Positions 19,450 to 28,667 of a DNA stretch of 64,000 bases are shown here, in pieces. Position 1 is the stretch's first letter. Every line of letters starts with the position of its first letter. The notes beneath the pieces are model-generated. The model saw only the letters and a program-made list of their open reading frames with translations. It was not told the DNA's origin and searched no databases. A program made the translations under genes and the position numbers. This stretch comes from Crenobacter intestini. Its GTDB lineage: Bacteria > Pseudomonadota > Gammaproteobacteria > Burkholderiales > Chromobacteriaceae. The stretch covers positions 36,068-100,067 of the forward strand of contig NZ_STGJ01000013.1 of NCBI RefSeq assembly GCF_004919095.1. The letters are read 5' to 3'.

Positions 19450-20241
19450 ATGCAAGCCGTCGAACAGGTCATCAGCGTGGTCCGTGAAGTCGCCCAGACC
19501 GAGGTCATGCCGCGCTTCTTGCGCGTCGGCTCGCACCGCAAGGACGACGGCACGCTGTTCACCGAAGCCGACCTCGCCTGCCAGCACGCGCTCGGCCGGC
19601 TCTTGCCAACCATCCTGCCCTACCCAGTGCTCGGCGAGGAAATGACCGAACAGGAGCAGGAGGCGCTGTGGGCGGCGCACCCGGACGGGCTGTGGGTGGT
19701 CGACCCGATCGACGGCACCACCAACTTCGTCAACGGCCTGCCGTATTTCGCGATCTCGGTCGCGCTGATGAAGGGCGGCCGCAGCGAACTGGGCGTCATC
19801 TACAACCCGGTACTCGACGAGATGTTCTACGCGTGCCGTGGCGAAGGAGCGCACCTGAACGGGGTGCGCCTGCCGCTAAAGAAGACCGCCAAACCGATCG
19901 CCGACGCGGTGGCCAGCATCGACCTCAAGTATTTGCGCTCGGCGCGGCTGACCGCCCGCCTGCACAGCGTCGCGCCGTGCGCGAGCCAGCGCAATATGGG
20001 TTCGAGCACGCTCGACTGGTGCTACCTCGCCGCCGGCCGCTACGACATCTACCTGCACGGCGGGCAAAGGCTATGGGATTACGCGGCCGGCTGCCTGATT
20101 CTCGAAGAAGCCGGCGGCCGGGTGGTGTCGCTCGACGGTGACGACTACTGGCACGGCGAGCCGTGGAAGCGCTCGGCGGTCGCCGCGATCGACCCCGAAC
20201 TGTTCGAGCAGTGGCTGCGCTGGGTGCGCGCCAACCAGTAA
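19450..20241 (+). CDS. Inositol monophosphatase (SuhB/HisN-like) family phosphatase
   Basis: 263 residues from the ATG at 19450, preceded by AAAGGAAAG. The Mg-dependent phosphatase motifs are intact: GEEMTEQE (acidic), WVVDPIDGTTNFVNGLPYFAIS (DPIDGTTN) and the C-terminal QRLWDYAAGCLILEEAGGRV (WDxAAG). It cleaves a phosphate monoester such as inositol-1-phosphate or another small sugar phosphate; the exact substrate cannot be read. Not SuhB proper with certainty. Confidence 0.88.
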   Translation: MQAVEQVISVVREVAQTEVMPRFLRVGSHRKDDGTLFTEADLACQHALGRLLPTILPYPVLGEEMTEQEQEALWAAHPDGLWVVDPIDGTTNFVNGLPYFAISVALMKGGRSELGVIYNPVLDEMFYACRGEGAHLNGVRLPLKKTAKPIADAVASIDLKYLRSARLTARLHSVAPCASQRNMGSSTLDWCYLAAGRYDIYLHGGQRLWDYAAGCLILEEAGGRVVSLDGDDYWHGEPWKRSAVAAIDPELFEQWLRWVRANQ

Positions 20242-20248
20242 CAAGCTG

Positions 20249-21154
20249 TCACGCGCGCTGGCCGCGCTGTTTCCACAGCCCGTACAGGCTGCTGCCCGAA
20301 TACATCGCCAGCGCGCTCCAGATCAACGCGTAGCCGAACATGCGGCTGCCGCCGAACGGCTCGTGGTACAGCCAGACGCCAAGCAGGAACTGCAGCGTCG
20401 GCGAGATGTACTGCATCAGCCCCAGCGTGGTCAGCGTCAACCGGCGCGCGCCGGACGCGAACATCAGCAAGGGCAGCGTCGTCACGATGCCACCGCCGAC
20501 CAGCAGCCAGTCGTCCAGCGGCGCGCCATGCAGGAAGGCACCCGTCCCCTCGGACTCGAACCACATGAGGCCCGCGAACGCCAGCGGGAACAGCAGCCAG
20601 GTCTCCAGCGCCAGCCCTTCCAGCGACGGCAGCCGCGCGGTCTTGCGCAGCAAGCCGTACACGCCGAAGCTCACCGCGAGCAGCAAGGCAATCCACGGCA
20701 GCGTGCCGGCAGTGAGCGTCAACCACCCCACCCCCAGCGCCGAGACGATGACCGCCATCGCCTGCGGCCGCGTCAGCCGCTCGCCGAGCACCATCCGCCC
20801 GATCAGCACGTTGACCAGCGGGTTGATGAAGTAACCGAGGCTCGCCTCGACCACCCGGTTATGGGTGACCGCCCAGATATAGATCAGCCAGTTGGCCGAC
20901 AGCATGCCGGCCGACAGCGCGAGCAGGCCAAGCCTGCGCCTGTCGCGCAGCGACTCGGCCAGCCAGCCCCAGCCGCCGCGCACGGCAAGGACGAGCGCCA
21001 GCAACAGCGCCGACCACACGATGCGGTGGCACAGGATCTGCAGCGCCGGCACCTGCGACAACGGCTTCCAGTAAAGCGGGAACAGGCCCCAGCACAGGTA
21101 GGCGCCGGCGGCGAACATCAGGCCGCGACGGGCCTCGAGCGATTGGGTGGACAT
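20249..21154 (-). CDS. rarD: RarD-type EamA/DMT transporter
   Basis: 301 residues with ten hydrophobic helices. MFAAGAYLCWGLFPLYWKPL and SANWLIYIWAVTHNRVVEASLGYFINPLVNVLIG are the RarD signature (EamA superfamily). The ATG at 21152-21154 gives the family start; the open frame extends upstream but is unlikely to be coding. Substrate not known; the Pseudomonas homologue was named for chloramphenicol sensitivity, but that name does not define its function. Confidence 0.9.
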   Translation of the reverse strand: MSTQSLEARRGLMFAAGAYLCWGLFPLYWKPLSQVPALQILCHRIVWSALLLALVLAVRGGWGWLAESLRDRRRLGLLALSAGMLSANWLIYIWAVTHNRVVEASLGYFINPLVNVLIGRMVLGERLTRPQAMAVIVSALGVGWLTLTAGTLPWIALLLAVSFGVYGLLRKTARLPSLEGLALETWLLFPLAFAGLMWFESEGTGAFLHGAPLDDWLLVGGGIVTTLPLLMFASGARRLTLTTLGLMQYISPTLQFLLGVWLYHEPFGGSRMFGYALIWSALAMYSGSSLYGLWKQRGQRA

Positions 21155-21369
21155 GATGGACAGGCGGAAAACGACAGGAAACCACTCTAGCACAGCCGCC
21201 GCGCGCCAATCATGACGCCCATTGGCATCTTCCTCCATAAAAATGCAATAAACATTAAAAATCCGGCGATTTGCCGCCGCCCTCTGGCCTTCCCCCGCCT
21301 ACCCACTACAAATAAGCAAGGCTTCGTTCCACGCACCGCGCCACAAGCGCGACCGACAGGAGAGCAAAC

Positions 21370-24300
21370 ATGTCGATCCGACATGCGACCCTCGCCGACA
21401 AGTACTTGCAGCCGACCGGGCTGGTACTGATGAGCGGCATCCAGGCACTGGTCAGGCTGACCATGCTGCAACGCGACCACGACCGCGCCCGTGGCCTGAA
21501 TACCGCCGGCTTCGTCACCGGCTACCGGGGCTCGCCCCTGGGCGGCGTCGACCTGGCGATGGAGGCGGCCGCCGAGCCCTTGCGCGCGCACGACGTGGTG
21601 TTCCGCCGCGGCATCAACGAGGACCTGGCGGCGACGGCGGTATGGGGCACCCAGCAGCTCGGGCTGTTCGAGGGCGCCACCGTCGACGGCGTTTTTTCGA
21701 TGTGGTACGGCAAGGGCCCCGGCGTCGACCGTTCGGCCGACGTGCTCAAGCACGGCAACGCCGCCGGCAGCAGCCCGTCGGGCGGCGTGCTCCTGGTGTG
21801 CGGCGACGACCACGCCGCCAAGTCGTCGACCTTCCCGCACCAGTCCGACCACATCCTCGCCGCCAGCATGATCCCGGTGCTCAACCCCTCCGGCGTGCAG
21901 GAAGTGATCGACTTCGGCCTGCACGGCTGGGCGATGAGCCGCTACAGCGGCTGCTGGGTCGCGCTGAAGGCGGTGACCGACACCATAGAGAGCAGCGCCA
22001 TCGTCGACGTGTCGCCCGAACGCTTCGCGCCGGTGCTGCCCGCCGACTTCCCGCTGCCGGACGGCGGCGTGTCGATCCGCTGGCCGGACCCGCCGCTCGC
22101 GCAGGAAGAACGCCTGCTGCACCACCGGCTGTACGCGGCGCTCGCCTACGCGCGCGCCAACCGCCTCAACCGCGTGGTGCTCGACTCGCCGAACGCGCGG
22201 CTCGGCATCGTCACCACCGGCAAGAGCTACCTCGACGTGCGCCAGGCGCTCGACGACCTGGGCATCGACGACGCGCTCGCCGCCGACATCGGCCTGCGCA
22301 TCTACAAGGTCGGCATGACCTGGCCGCTCGAGCCGGAAGGCATCCGCCAGTTCGCCGAGGGGCTGGAGGAAATTCTGGTCGTCGAGGAGAAGCGGCAGAT
22401 CATCGAGTACCAGCTGAAGGAACAGCTGTACAACTGGCGCGAGGACGTGCGCCCGCGCGTGGTCGGCAAGTTCGCCGAGAAGGGCGAATGGACGCTGCCG
22501 CACGGCGACTGGCTACTGCCGGCCGCCGGCGAGCTGACGCCGGCGCGCATCGCGCGCGCGATCGCCGACCGCCTCGCCAATATCGTCGACAGCGTGAACA
22601 TCCACGACCGGCTGCGCTTTTACGCGGACAAGGAAGCGCAGCTGACCCGGCCACGGCAGACTCTCGCGCGCCTGCCGCACTACTGCTCGGGTTGCCCGCA
22701 CAACACCAGCACCCGCGTGCCCGCGGGCAGCCGCACGCTGGCCGGCATCGGCTGCCACTATATGGCGACGTGGATAGACCCGGACACCAAGACCTTCAGC
22801 CAGATGGGCGGCGAAGGCGTGCCGTGGATCGGCCAGGCGCCGTTCACCCGTACCCGCCACGTGTTCGCCAACCTGGGTGACGGCACCTATTTCCACAGCG
22901 GCCTGCTAGCGATCCGGGCCTCGGTCGCCGCCGGCGTCAACATCACCTACAAGCTGCTGTACAACGACGCGGTGGCGATGACCGGCGGCCAGCATGTCGA
23001 CGGCCCGCTCGACGTGCCGATGATCACCCGCCAGCTCGCCGCCGAGAACGTCGCGCGCATCGTGATCACCAGCGACGAGCCGGAGAAATACCGTGTCGCG
23101 CACGGCCTGCTCGCCTCGCTCGCACCCGGCGTCGAGGTCTTCCACCGCCGCGAGCTCGACGCTCTGCAGCGCGAGCTGCGCGAGACGGCCGGCGTCACCG
23201 TGCTGATCCACGACCAGACCTGCGCGGCCGAGAAGCGCCGCCGCCGCAAGAAGGGCCAGTACCCCGACCCGGCGAAACGCGCCTTCATCAACGAGCGGGT
23301 ATGCGAAGGCTGCGGCGACTGCTCGCAGAAATCCGGCTGCCTGTCGGTGCTGCCGGTCGAGACGCCGTTCGGCCGCAAGCGGCGCATCGACCAGTCAAGC
23401 TGCAACAAGGACTACAGCTGCGTCGAAGGCTTCTGCCCGAGCTTCGTCATCGTCGAGGGCGGCAGGCTGCGCCGGCCGGCGGCGGACACGCTGAGCGCTG
23501 ACTCGCTGCCGCCGCTGCCGGAGCCCACCCTGCCCGCGCTCGACCGCCCGTACGGCATCATGATCGCCGGCGTCGGCGGCACCGGGGTGGTGACCATCGG
23601 CCAGGTGCTCGGCATGGCAGCGTGGGTGGACGGCGCCGGCGTGACCGTGCTCGACATGGCCGGGCTCGCACAGAAAGGCGGCTCGGTGTGGTCGCACGTG
23701 CGCATCGCGCCGGACCGGCAGGCGCTGCACGCGGTGCGCATCTCCGCCGGCGACGCCGACCTGGTGCTCGCGTGCGACCTGGTGGTCGGCGCGGCCGAAG
23801 AGGCGCTCGCCAAGCTGCGCGAGGGGTTCAGCCGGGTCGTGGTCAACCGTTTCGAGTCGCCGACCAGCGCCTTCCTGCGCAACCCGGACCAGGGCTTCCC
23901 GGCGCAGGCGATGCTCGACACCCTCGCCGCCGCGGTCGGCCGTGACCATGTGTACGAGGTCGACGCGACGGCGACCGCCGTCGCGCTGCAGGGCGACGCG
24001 CTGGCCAGCAATATGTTCATGCTCGGCTACGCGTGGCAGCTCGGTTTGGTACCGCTGTCGCGGCAGGCGATCGCCGAGGCGATCCGCATCAACGGCAACG
24101 CGGTCGACTTCAACCTCGCCGCCTTCACCTGGGGACGCCACGCCGCCCACCAGCCCGATGAGATCGCGCGCCGCGTCACCCGCGCCAACGTCGTCCACTT
24201 CGTTCCACGTGAAACACCGCATGCGCTGCTGCAGCGCTACGGCAACGAACTGACCGCGTACCAGAACGCCGCGCTGGCCAGCCGCCACCGCGCGCTGGTC

Positions 24301-24855
24301 GAACGGGTACAGGCGGCGGAAGAAGCGTGCGCGCCGGGCAGCACCCGCCTCGCCTGCACCGTCGCGCGCAGTTACTACCAGCTGCTCGCCAGCAAGGACG
24401 AGTACGAAGTGGCGCGCCTGTACAGCCAGCCCGAGTTCCGGCAATCGCTGGAGAAACAGTTCGAGGGCGACTACCGAGTCGTCTTCCAGCTGGCGCCGGC
24501 GTGGCTCGCCCCCAAAGACGGCCGCAAGCGCAGCTTCGGCCCGTGGCTGCTTCACGCGCTCGGCCTGCTCGCCAGGCTGCGCTTCCTGCGCGGCACCGCC
24601 TTCGACCCGTTCGCGCACCAGGCCGACCGCAAGCTTGAACGCGAGCTGGTGTCGCGCTTCGAGCGCGACGCCGACGCCGTGCTGTCCGGCCTGTCCCCCG
24701 CCACGCTGGAGACGGCGTGCCGGCTGCTGGAGAGCTACCAGCACGTGCGCGGCTACGGCCATGTGAAGGCGGCCAGCTGGCGTGAGGTCGGCGAGGCGCA
24801 GCTGGCGCTGCGCACGCAACTCGCGGCGACGGACAGCCAGCAGAGCGCAGCCTAG
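21370..24855 (+). CDS. Indolepyruvate ferredoxin oxidoreductase, fused IorA-IorB type
   Basis: 1161 residues. N-terminal thiamine-diphosphate/pyruvate-oxidoreductase part (GYRGSPLGGVDLAME, GVNITYKLLYNDAVAMTGGQ), then a cysteine-rich Fe-S region (CEGCGDCSQKSGC and CSCNKD-type cysteines, VEGFCPSF), then the gamma-type domain (GIMIAGVGGTGVVTIGQVLGMAA) and a C-terminal segment of unknown role. It would oxidatively decarboxylate aryl-pyruvates from aromatic amino acids to acyl-CoA, reducing ferredoxin. The fused form is usual in betaproteobacteria. GGAG is upstream. The gene carries a parS-like site (24201-24216) in its coding sequence. Confidence 0.92.
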   Translation: MSIRHATLADKYLQPTGLVLMSGIQALVRLTMLQRDHDRARGLNTAGFVTGYRGSPLGGVDLAMEAAAEPLRAHDVVFRRGINEDLAATAVWGTQQLGLFEGATVDGVFSMWYGKGPGVDRSADVLKHGNAAGSSPSGGVLLVCGDDHAAKSSTFPHQSDHILAASMIPVLNPSGVQEVIDFGLHGWAMSRYSGCWVALKAVTDTIESSAIVDVSPERFAPVLPADFPLPDGGVSIRWPDPPLAQEERLLHHRLYAALAYARANRLNRVVLDSPNARLGIVTTGKSYLDVRQALDDLGIDDALAADIGLRIYKVGMTWPLEPEGIRQFAEGLEEILVVEEKRQIIEYQLKEQLYNWREDVRPRVVGKFAEKGEWTLPHGDWLLPAAGELTPARIARAIADRLANIVDSVNIHDRLRFYADKEAQLTRPRQTLARLPHYCSGCPHNTSTRVPAGSRTLAGIGCHYMATWIDPDTKTFSQMGGEGVPWIGQAPFTRTRHVFANLGDGTYFHSGLLAIRASVAAGVNITYKLLYNDAVAMTGGQHVDGPLDVPMITRQLAAENVARIVITSDEPEKYRVAHGLLASLAPGVEVFHRRELDALQRELRETAGVTVLIHDQTCAAEKRRRRKKGQYPDPAKRAFINERVCEGCGDCSQKSGCLSVLPVETPFGRKRRIDQSSCNKDYSCVEGFCPSFVIVEGGRLRRPAADTLSADSLPPLPEPTLPALDRPYGIMIAGVGGTGVVTIGQVLGMAAWVDGAGVTVLDMAGLAQKGGSVWSHVRIAPDRQALHAVRISAGDADLVLACDLVVGAAEEALAKLREGFSRVVVNRFESPTSAFLRNPDQGFPAQAMLDTLAAAVGRDHVYEVDATATAVALQGDALASNMFMLGYAWQLGLVPLSRQAIAEAIRINGNAVDFNLAAFTWGRHAAHQPDEIARRVTRANVVHFVPRETPHALLQRYGNELTAYQNAALASRHRALVERVQAAEEACAPGSTRLACTVARSYYQLLASKDEYEVARLYSQPEFRQSLEKQFEGDYRVVFQLAPAWLAPKDGRKRSFGPWLLHALGLLARLRFLRGTAFDPFAHQADRKLERELVSRFERDADAVLSGLSPATLETACRLLESYQHVRGYGHVKAASWREVGEAQLALRTQLAATDSQQSAA
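24201..24216. other. parS-like site 3 (inside the oxidoreductase gene)
   Basis: CGTTCCACGTGAAACA: 14-bp core match, 15/16 to the extended site. It encodes V-P-R-E-T in frame, so it is compatible with coding. Confidence 0.7.
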
Positions 24856-24859
24856 GCGG

Positions 24860-25096
24860 TCAGCCCACGGCCGCCAGCCGCTCGACCTGCTCGAACACGG
24901 CGGCCGCGTCCGCGCACGCGGCCCGCCGCAGCCACTGGCAAAGCTCCGCGTCGTAACGCTCGACCAGCCACAGCCGTCCCCCGTCTTGGCGGACGATTTC
25001 GCGCGCACGGACCGAGCGCGGCGTATTGAACATCAGCAATTCGCGGGTACGGCCTTCTTCTTGGCTTGCGGCGTGCAAAGTCTGGATGGGTGGCAT
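24860..25096 (-). CDS. Small uncharacterised protein
   Basis: 78 residues, or 57 from an internal Met (MFNTPRSVRAREIV). Contains a run of mixed charged and aromatic residues (DGGRLWLVERYDAELCQWLRRA). No family recognised and no good ribosome site. It ends 4 bp from the stop of the convergent oxidoreductase gene and is followed by nothing in its own direction. Kept because it fits the gap tightly, but it could be spurious. Confidence 0.4.
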   Translation of the reverse strand: MPPIQTLHAASQEEGRTRELLMFNTPRSVRAREIVRQDGGRLWLVERYDAELCQWLRRAACADAAAVFEQVERLAAVG

Positions 25097-25152
25097 GGGA
25101 GCCCCTGGTCTGGTAGACCGGGCTTTCCTAGCAAACGGCGTGCCGGAAAAGC

Positions 25153-25182
25153 AAAAGCGCCACGGCGAACCGTGGCGCTTTT
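25153..25182. terminator. Bidirectional terminator upstream of the 24860 gene
   Basis: Perfect 13-bp stem AAAAGCGCCACGG / CCGTGGCGCTTTT with a CGAA tetraloop; T-tracts on both strands. It lies 67 bp past the pyrI stop on the minus strand and ends the pyrBI transcript. Confidence 0.85.
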
Positions 25183-25249
25183 GACTCTGGCTTAGGCTGT
25201 CTTGCGCAGCGTCTGCTCTTGATATTTCTCTCTATTCCCTTGGTACGAC

Positions 25250-25708
25250 TTAGCGCACTTCGGCAACGATATCCTTACTGAAGGACTTTTCGCAATACTT
25301 GCAGCGCATTTTCGTGTCATTTTTACCGGCTTTGACATAGAAAAAGCTGCTAACTGGTTCGTTATGCGAGATGCAGTTCGAGTTCGGGCAGGAGAAGATG
25401 CCCTCGATGGTCTCCGGCAGCTCGAGCTTGTGCTTCTTCACCACCTCGAAGTTCTCGATCACGTTGACCGTCGCCTGCGGCGCGAACAGCGCCAGCTCGT
25501 TGGCTTGGTCTTCGGTCAGCGCGATGTTCTCGACCTTGATGATGTCCTTGCTGCCCATATGGCGGCTGACCAGGTTCAGGCCGACGGTCACGCGCTCGCC
25601 GGTGTCGGCCAGACGGAACAGGCGCAGGATCTTCAGCCCCTGACCGGCCGGGATATGGTCGATCACGGTGCCCTCTTTCAGCGCTTCGACGGTACGGGTG
25701 TATTGCAT
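25250..25708 (-). CDS. pyrI: Aspartate carbamoyltransferase regulatory subunit
   Basis: 152 residues, the standard length. The N-terminal allosteric domain ([17 protein letters not shown]) binds ATP/CTP; the C-terminal zinc domain has four cysteines in CPNSNC and CKYC, which bridge to the catalytic trimer. Lies 29 bp downstream of pyrB in the same operon, so this organism makes the regulated dodecameric ATCase like enteric bacteria. AAGG lies just before the ATG. Confidence 0.97.
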   Translation of the reverse strand: MQYTRTVEALKEGTVIDHIPAGQGLKILRLFRLADTGERVTVGLNLVSRHMGSKDIIKVENIALTEDQANELALFAPQATVNVIENFEVVKKHKLELPETIEGIFSCPNSNCISHNEPVSSFFYVKAGKNDTKMRCKYCEKSFSKDIVAEVR

Positions 25709-25737
25709 GGCGTATCCTTTCTAGTTCCCGGTTCGGT

Positions 25738-26658
25738 TCAGACGTTTTCGTTGAGCACCAGCGACAGCAGCGCCTGACGGGCGTACACGCCGTTCTTGGC
25801 CTGCTGGAAGTAGTACGCGTGCTGGGTCGCGTCGACGTCGACCTCGATCTCGTCCACGCGCGGCAGCGGGTGCAGCACCTTCATGTTGGTGCGCGCCCCC
25901 TTGAGCATGTCCACCTTCAGGATGTACTTGCCCTGGATCTTCTTGAACTCGGCCTCGTCGAAGCGCTCGCGCTGCACGCGGGTCATGTACAGGATGTCGA
26001 CCTGCGGGACCACGTCGTCGAGCGAGTTGACGATGGTGTACTCGATGCCCTTCTCGTCGAGCTCTTCGCAGATGTAATCCGGCATCGCCAGCGCCTCGGG
26101 CGCGACGAAGTAGAAGCGCGCGCCGAACAGCGACAACGCCTGCGTCAGCGAGTGCACGGTGCGGCCGTACTTGAGGTCGCCGACAAAGGCGACGGTCAGC
26201 CCGTCTAGGCGGCCCTGCGTCTCGTAGATCGAGAACAAGTCGAGCAGGGTTTGCGTCGGGTGCTGGTTCGAGCCGTCGCCGCCGTTGATGATCGGCACTT
26301 CGGAAAATTCGCTGGCCAGACGGGCGGCGCCCTCTTTCGGGTGGCGCATCACCACCGCGTCGGTGTACGAACCGATGATCTTCAGCGAGTCGGCCAGGGT
26401 CTCGCCCTTCTTGGCCGAAGTGTTGCCACCGTCCGCGAAACCGATCACGGTGCCGCCCAGACGCTGTACCGCCGTTTCGAACGACAGGCGGGTGCGGGTC
26501 GACGCCTCGAAGAAGCAGCTGCCGATCAGGCGGCCCTTCAGCAGGTCGTTGCGCGGCTCGCGCTTGAGGCGGCCGGCAGTCTCGACCACCAGCTCCAGCT
26601 CCTCGCGGCTGAAGTCGGGGATGGAAATGATATGTTTGCGGTACAGCGGGTTAGCCAT
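25738..26658 (-). CDS. pyrB: Aspartate carbamoyltransferase catalytic subunit
   Basis: 306 residues from [20 protein letters not shown]. The carbamoyl-phosphate site [13 protein letters not shown] (STRTR), the HPTQTLLD loop and the C-terminal PLPRVDEI are intact. It condenses carbamoyl phosphate and aspartate, the first committed step of pyrimidine synthesis. AAGGAG lies 9 nt before the ATG; a 27-nt longer start is less likely. The leader upstream contains an attenuator (separate entries). Confidence 0.97.
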   Translation of the reverse strand: MANPLYRKHIISIPDFSREELELVVETAGRLKREPRNDLLKGRLIGSCFFEASTRTRLSFETAVQRLGGTVIGFADGGNTSAKKGETLADSLKIIGSYTDAVVMRHPKEGAARLASEFSEVPIINGGDGSNQHPTQTLLDLFSIYETQGRLDGLTVAFVGDLKYGRTVHSLTQALSLFGARFYFVAPEALAMPDYICEELDEKGIEYTIVNSLDDVVPQVDILYMTRVQRERFDEAEFKKIQGKYILKVDMLKGARTNMKVLHPLPRVDEIEVDVDATQHAYYFQQAKNGVYARQALLSLVLNENV

Positions 26659-26701
26659 GTTCACGCTCCTTAGGGTTTCTCGCACGCTCTTATTAATACT
26701 T

Positions 26702-26735
26702 AAAAAAAAAGCCCCTGATAAAATCAGGAGCTTTT
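26702..26735 (-). terminator. pyrBI attenuator
   Basis: In the pyrB leader the RNA folds as AAGCUCCUGA / UCAGGGGCUU with a short UUUUA loop and is followed by nine U: a complete intrinsic terminator 44 bp upstream of pyrB. The stop codon of a leader reading frame falls in the first arm of the stem, the geometry of the E. coli pyrBI attenuator in which a ribosome following close behind polymerase (low UTP, paused polymerase) prevents the hairpin. Confidence 0.8.
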
Positions 26736-26834
26736 CTTGTGGATCCGGTTGGGCCCGGGCAATGCGGGAAACAATGCGTCTGCGCCGCCGAAGCGGTCAG
26801 CAAGCCCTTGTTTCACTTGAAGAATTTTCAACAT
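26724..26834 (-). CDS. pyrL: Probable pyrBI leader peptide
   Basis: A 36-residue frame starting [17 protein letters not shown] and ending HKKSS, its TGA lying inside the attenuator stem at 26724-26726. The frame is open further up to a TTG at 26958-26960 (78 residues), through U-rich codons giving FWIGFF and FVSFL, where polymerase could pause at low UTP. Which start is used is unclear; neither has a strong ribosome site. Function inferred from position and from the E. coli pyrL model; the amino-acid sequence itself shows no homology that I can see. Confidence 0.5.
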   Translation of the reverse strand: MLKILQVKQGLADRFGGADALFPALPGPNRIHKKSS

Positions 26835-26947
26835 TGCGGGGGTCGTCCGAACAAACCGCGTAATTCTAATCACTTTAACCGTGAAAAACCAGCCTTGTCG
26901 TCGCAAAAACGAAACAAAACGTCGAAAAAAACCAATCCAAAAAGCAT

Positions 26948-26976
26948 TACATAACAACAAAGCAACAAAAACTCAA
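26948..26976 (-). promoter_or_regulatory. Candidate pyrB promoter
   Basis: On the minus strand TTGAGT (26971-26976), 17 bp, TATGTA (26948-26953), in a very A/T-rich stretch between the divergent pyrB and HD-GYP genes. Four of six matches in each hexamer, so tentative. It would start the transcript near 26941, giving a leader of about 280 nt. Confidence 0.35.
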
Positions 26977-27107
26977 CAAAAACACCAATTCACCCACTTT
27001 TGGTAGCAAGATTCAGCCAACCATAACAAACAGGTAAAAACCCCGTAAAATCAGCCGGGCCTCCTGTTGGTAAAGCTGTTGATAACAACCACAAAGTCGT
27101 CCCCGCC

Positions 27108-28307
27108 ATGATCAAGTGCATCCAAGTTGACGACCTCAAGGTCGGCATGTACATCCACGACCTGAACTGCGACTGGATGTCACACCCCTTCCTGATGCAG
27201 CGCTTCCTGGTCCGCGACGAGTCCGCGATCGCCAAGATCGCCGCCAGCGGCATTCACGAGGTTTACATCGACACCCTGCGCGGGCTGGACGTCTCTCACG
27301 CGCCGACCGTCAGCGAGGTGCGCGAGCGGCTGGAGAGCGAGATGACCGCGTTCGCCGCGCGCGAACAGGCGTTGCCGCAGAAGCTGGAAGCCGGTGCCGA
27401 ACTGCAGCAGGCCAGGGTCATCCACGAACAGGCCCACCGCATCGTCTTCGACATCATGCGCGACGTCAGGCTGGGCAAGCAGGTCGAACTGGAAGAAGTC
27501 GAACCGGTAGTCGGACGCATGACCTCGTCGATCCTGCGCAACAACGGCGCGCTGCTTTCGCTGTGCCGGATCAAGAACAAGGACGACTACACCTTCCGCC
27601 ATTCGGTCAGCGTCGGCGCGCTGATGGTCAGCTTCTGCAACGCGATGGGGATGGACAAGCAGAGCATCCACCTGGCCGGCATCGGCGGCATGTTGCACGA
27701 CATCGGCAAGATGAAGGTACCGGACGAGATCCTCAACAAGCCGGGCAAGCTGACCGAGGCGGAATTCGCGGTGATCAAGTGCCACGTCGTTGAAAGCCAG
27801 CGCATCCTCGAGCAGACGTCGGGCATCTCGCCGCTATCGGTCGAAGTCGCCGCGCAGCACCACGAACGGCACGACGGCAGCGGCTACCCGGCCGGCCTCA
27901 AGGGCGACCAGATCTCGATGCTCGGCCAGATGGCCGCCATCGTCGACGTCTACGACGCGCTGACCTCAGACCGCTGCTACCACAAGGGAATGACGCCGAC
28001 CGACGCGCTGCGCAAGATCTACGAATGGTCGAAGTTCCACTTCAACCCCAAGCTGGTGCAGGCTTTCATGCGCTGCATCGGCATCTACCCGGTCGGCACG
28101 CTGGTGATCCTGGAAAGCGGCCGGCTGGGCGTGGTCGTCGAGCAGAACGAAAGCAGCCTGATCAGCCCGCTGGTGAAGGTGTTTTTCAGCAGCAAGAGCA
28201 ACGCGCACATCCCGCCCGAACTGGTCGACCTCACCCGCAGCCAGGACAGGATCGTCCGCCACGAGTCTGCGGAAAAATGGCGGCTCGACCCTTTACGCTT
28301 CCTGTGA
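27108..28307 (+). CDS. HD-GYP domain protein (cyclic-di-GMP phosphodiesterase)
   Basis: 399 residues. Residues 1-125 form a DUF3391-type N-terminal domain (CIQVDDLKVGMYIHDLNCDWMSHPF); the HD-GYP domain (about 140-310) has the metal ligand pair HD in MLHDIGKMKVP (197-198) and the full signature HHERHDGSGYP (251-261), so it is predicted to be active, hydrolysing cyclic-di-GMP to GMP. No signal peptide or membrane helix: cytoplasmic. Divergent from pyrB; its 3' end overlaps the convergent MazG-like gene by 15 bp. Confidence 0.9.
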   Translation: MIKCIQVDDLKVGMYIHDLNCDWMSHPFLMQRFLVRDESAIAKIAASGIHEVYIDTLRGLDVSHAPTVSEVRERLESEMTAFAAREQALPQKLEAGAELQQARVIHEQAHRIVFDIMRDVRLGKQVELEEVEPVVGRMTSSILRNNGALLSLCRIKNKDDYTFRHSVSVGALMVSFCNAMGMDKQSIHLAGIGGMLHDIGKMKVPDEILNKPGKLTEAEFAVIKCHVVESQRILEQTSGISPLSVEVAAQHHERHDGSGYPAGLKGDQISMLGQMAAIVDVYDALTSDRCYHKGMTPTDALRKIYEWSKFHFNPKLVQAFMRCIGIYPVGTLVILESGRLGVVVEQNESSLISPLVKVFFSSKSNAHIPPELVDLTRSQDRIVRHESAEKWRLDPLRFL

Positions 28308-28667
28308 GCCGGCCAGGCCCGGCGCCGGGTACTTCTGCGCGTTCTTGGCGAGCTTGTCGGCCACCACGTGCGGCAGGTCGATGCCGGTGACCTGCGCGAG
28401 ACGGACCAGGTAGAGCAGCACGTCGGCAATCTCCTCGCCCAGATGCTCGAACGCGGCGGGGTCGTCGCCGATCGACGCCGCCTCCGCGTCGGTCTTCCAC
28501 TGGAAAATCTCGGCGAGCTCGCCGACTTCACCGACCAGCGCGAGCGCAAGGTTGCGCGGCGTATGGAAGCGCTGCCAGTCGCGCTCATCCGCGAAACGCT
28601 GCAACGCCCCACACAGGGCGGATACCTCGAGCAGCGGCGCGTCGCCCTTCTCCCCGTCTTCCCGCAT
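28293..28667 (-). CDS. MazG-like nucleotide pyrophosphohydrolase (RS21-C6/dCTPase type)
   Basis: 124 residues from the ATG at 28665-28667, with AAGGAG 6 nt upstream. The all-alpha NTP-PPase metal site is complete: ALVGEVGELAEIFQW (ExxxE) and EEIADVLLYLVRLA (ExxxD). Short MazG-like enzymes of this kind hydrolyse dCTP or modified nucleotides. Its ATG shares one base with the stop of the upstream VF530 gene (TGATG), implying coupled translation. Confidence 0.88.
   Translation of the reverse strand: MREDGEKGDAPLLEVSALCGALQRFADERDWQRFHTPRNLALALVGEVGELAEIFQWKTDAEAASIGDDPAAFEHLGEEIADVLLYLVRLAQVTGIDLPHVVADKLAKNAQKYPAPGLAGSQEA

Noticed and set aside
22857..22862. Other CACGTG hexamers (for example at 22857, 24741, 28364, 31324, 31347, 40438)
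   Set aside because: They lack the flanking GTTY/RAAC bases of parS, so they are chance hexamers in GC-rich coding sequence.
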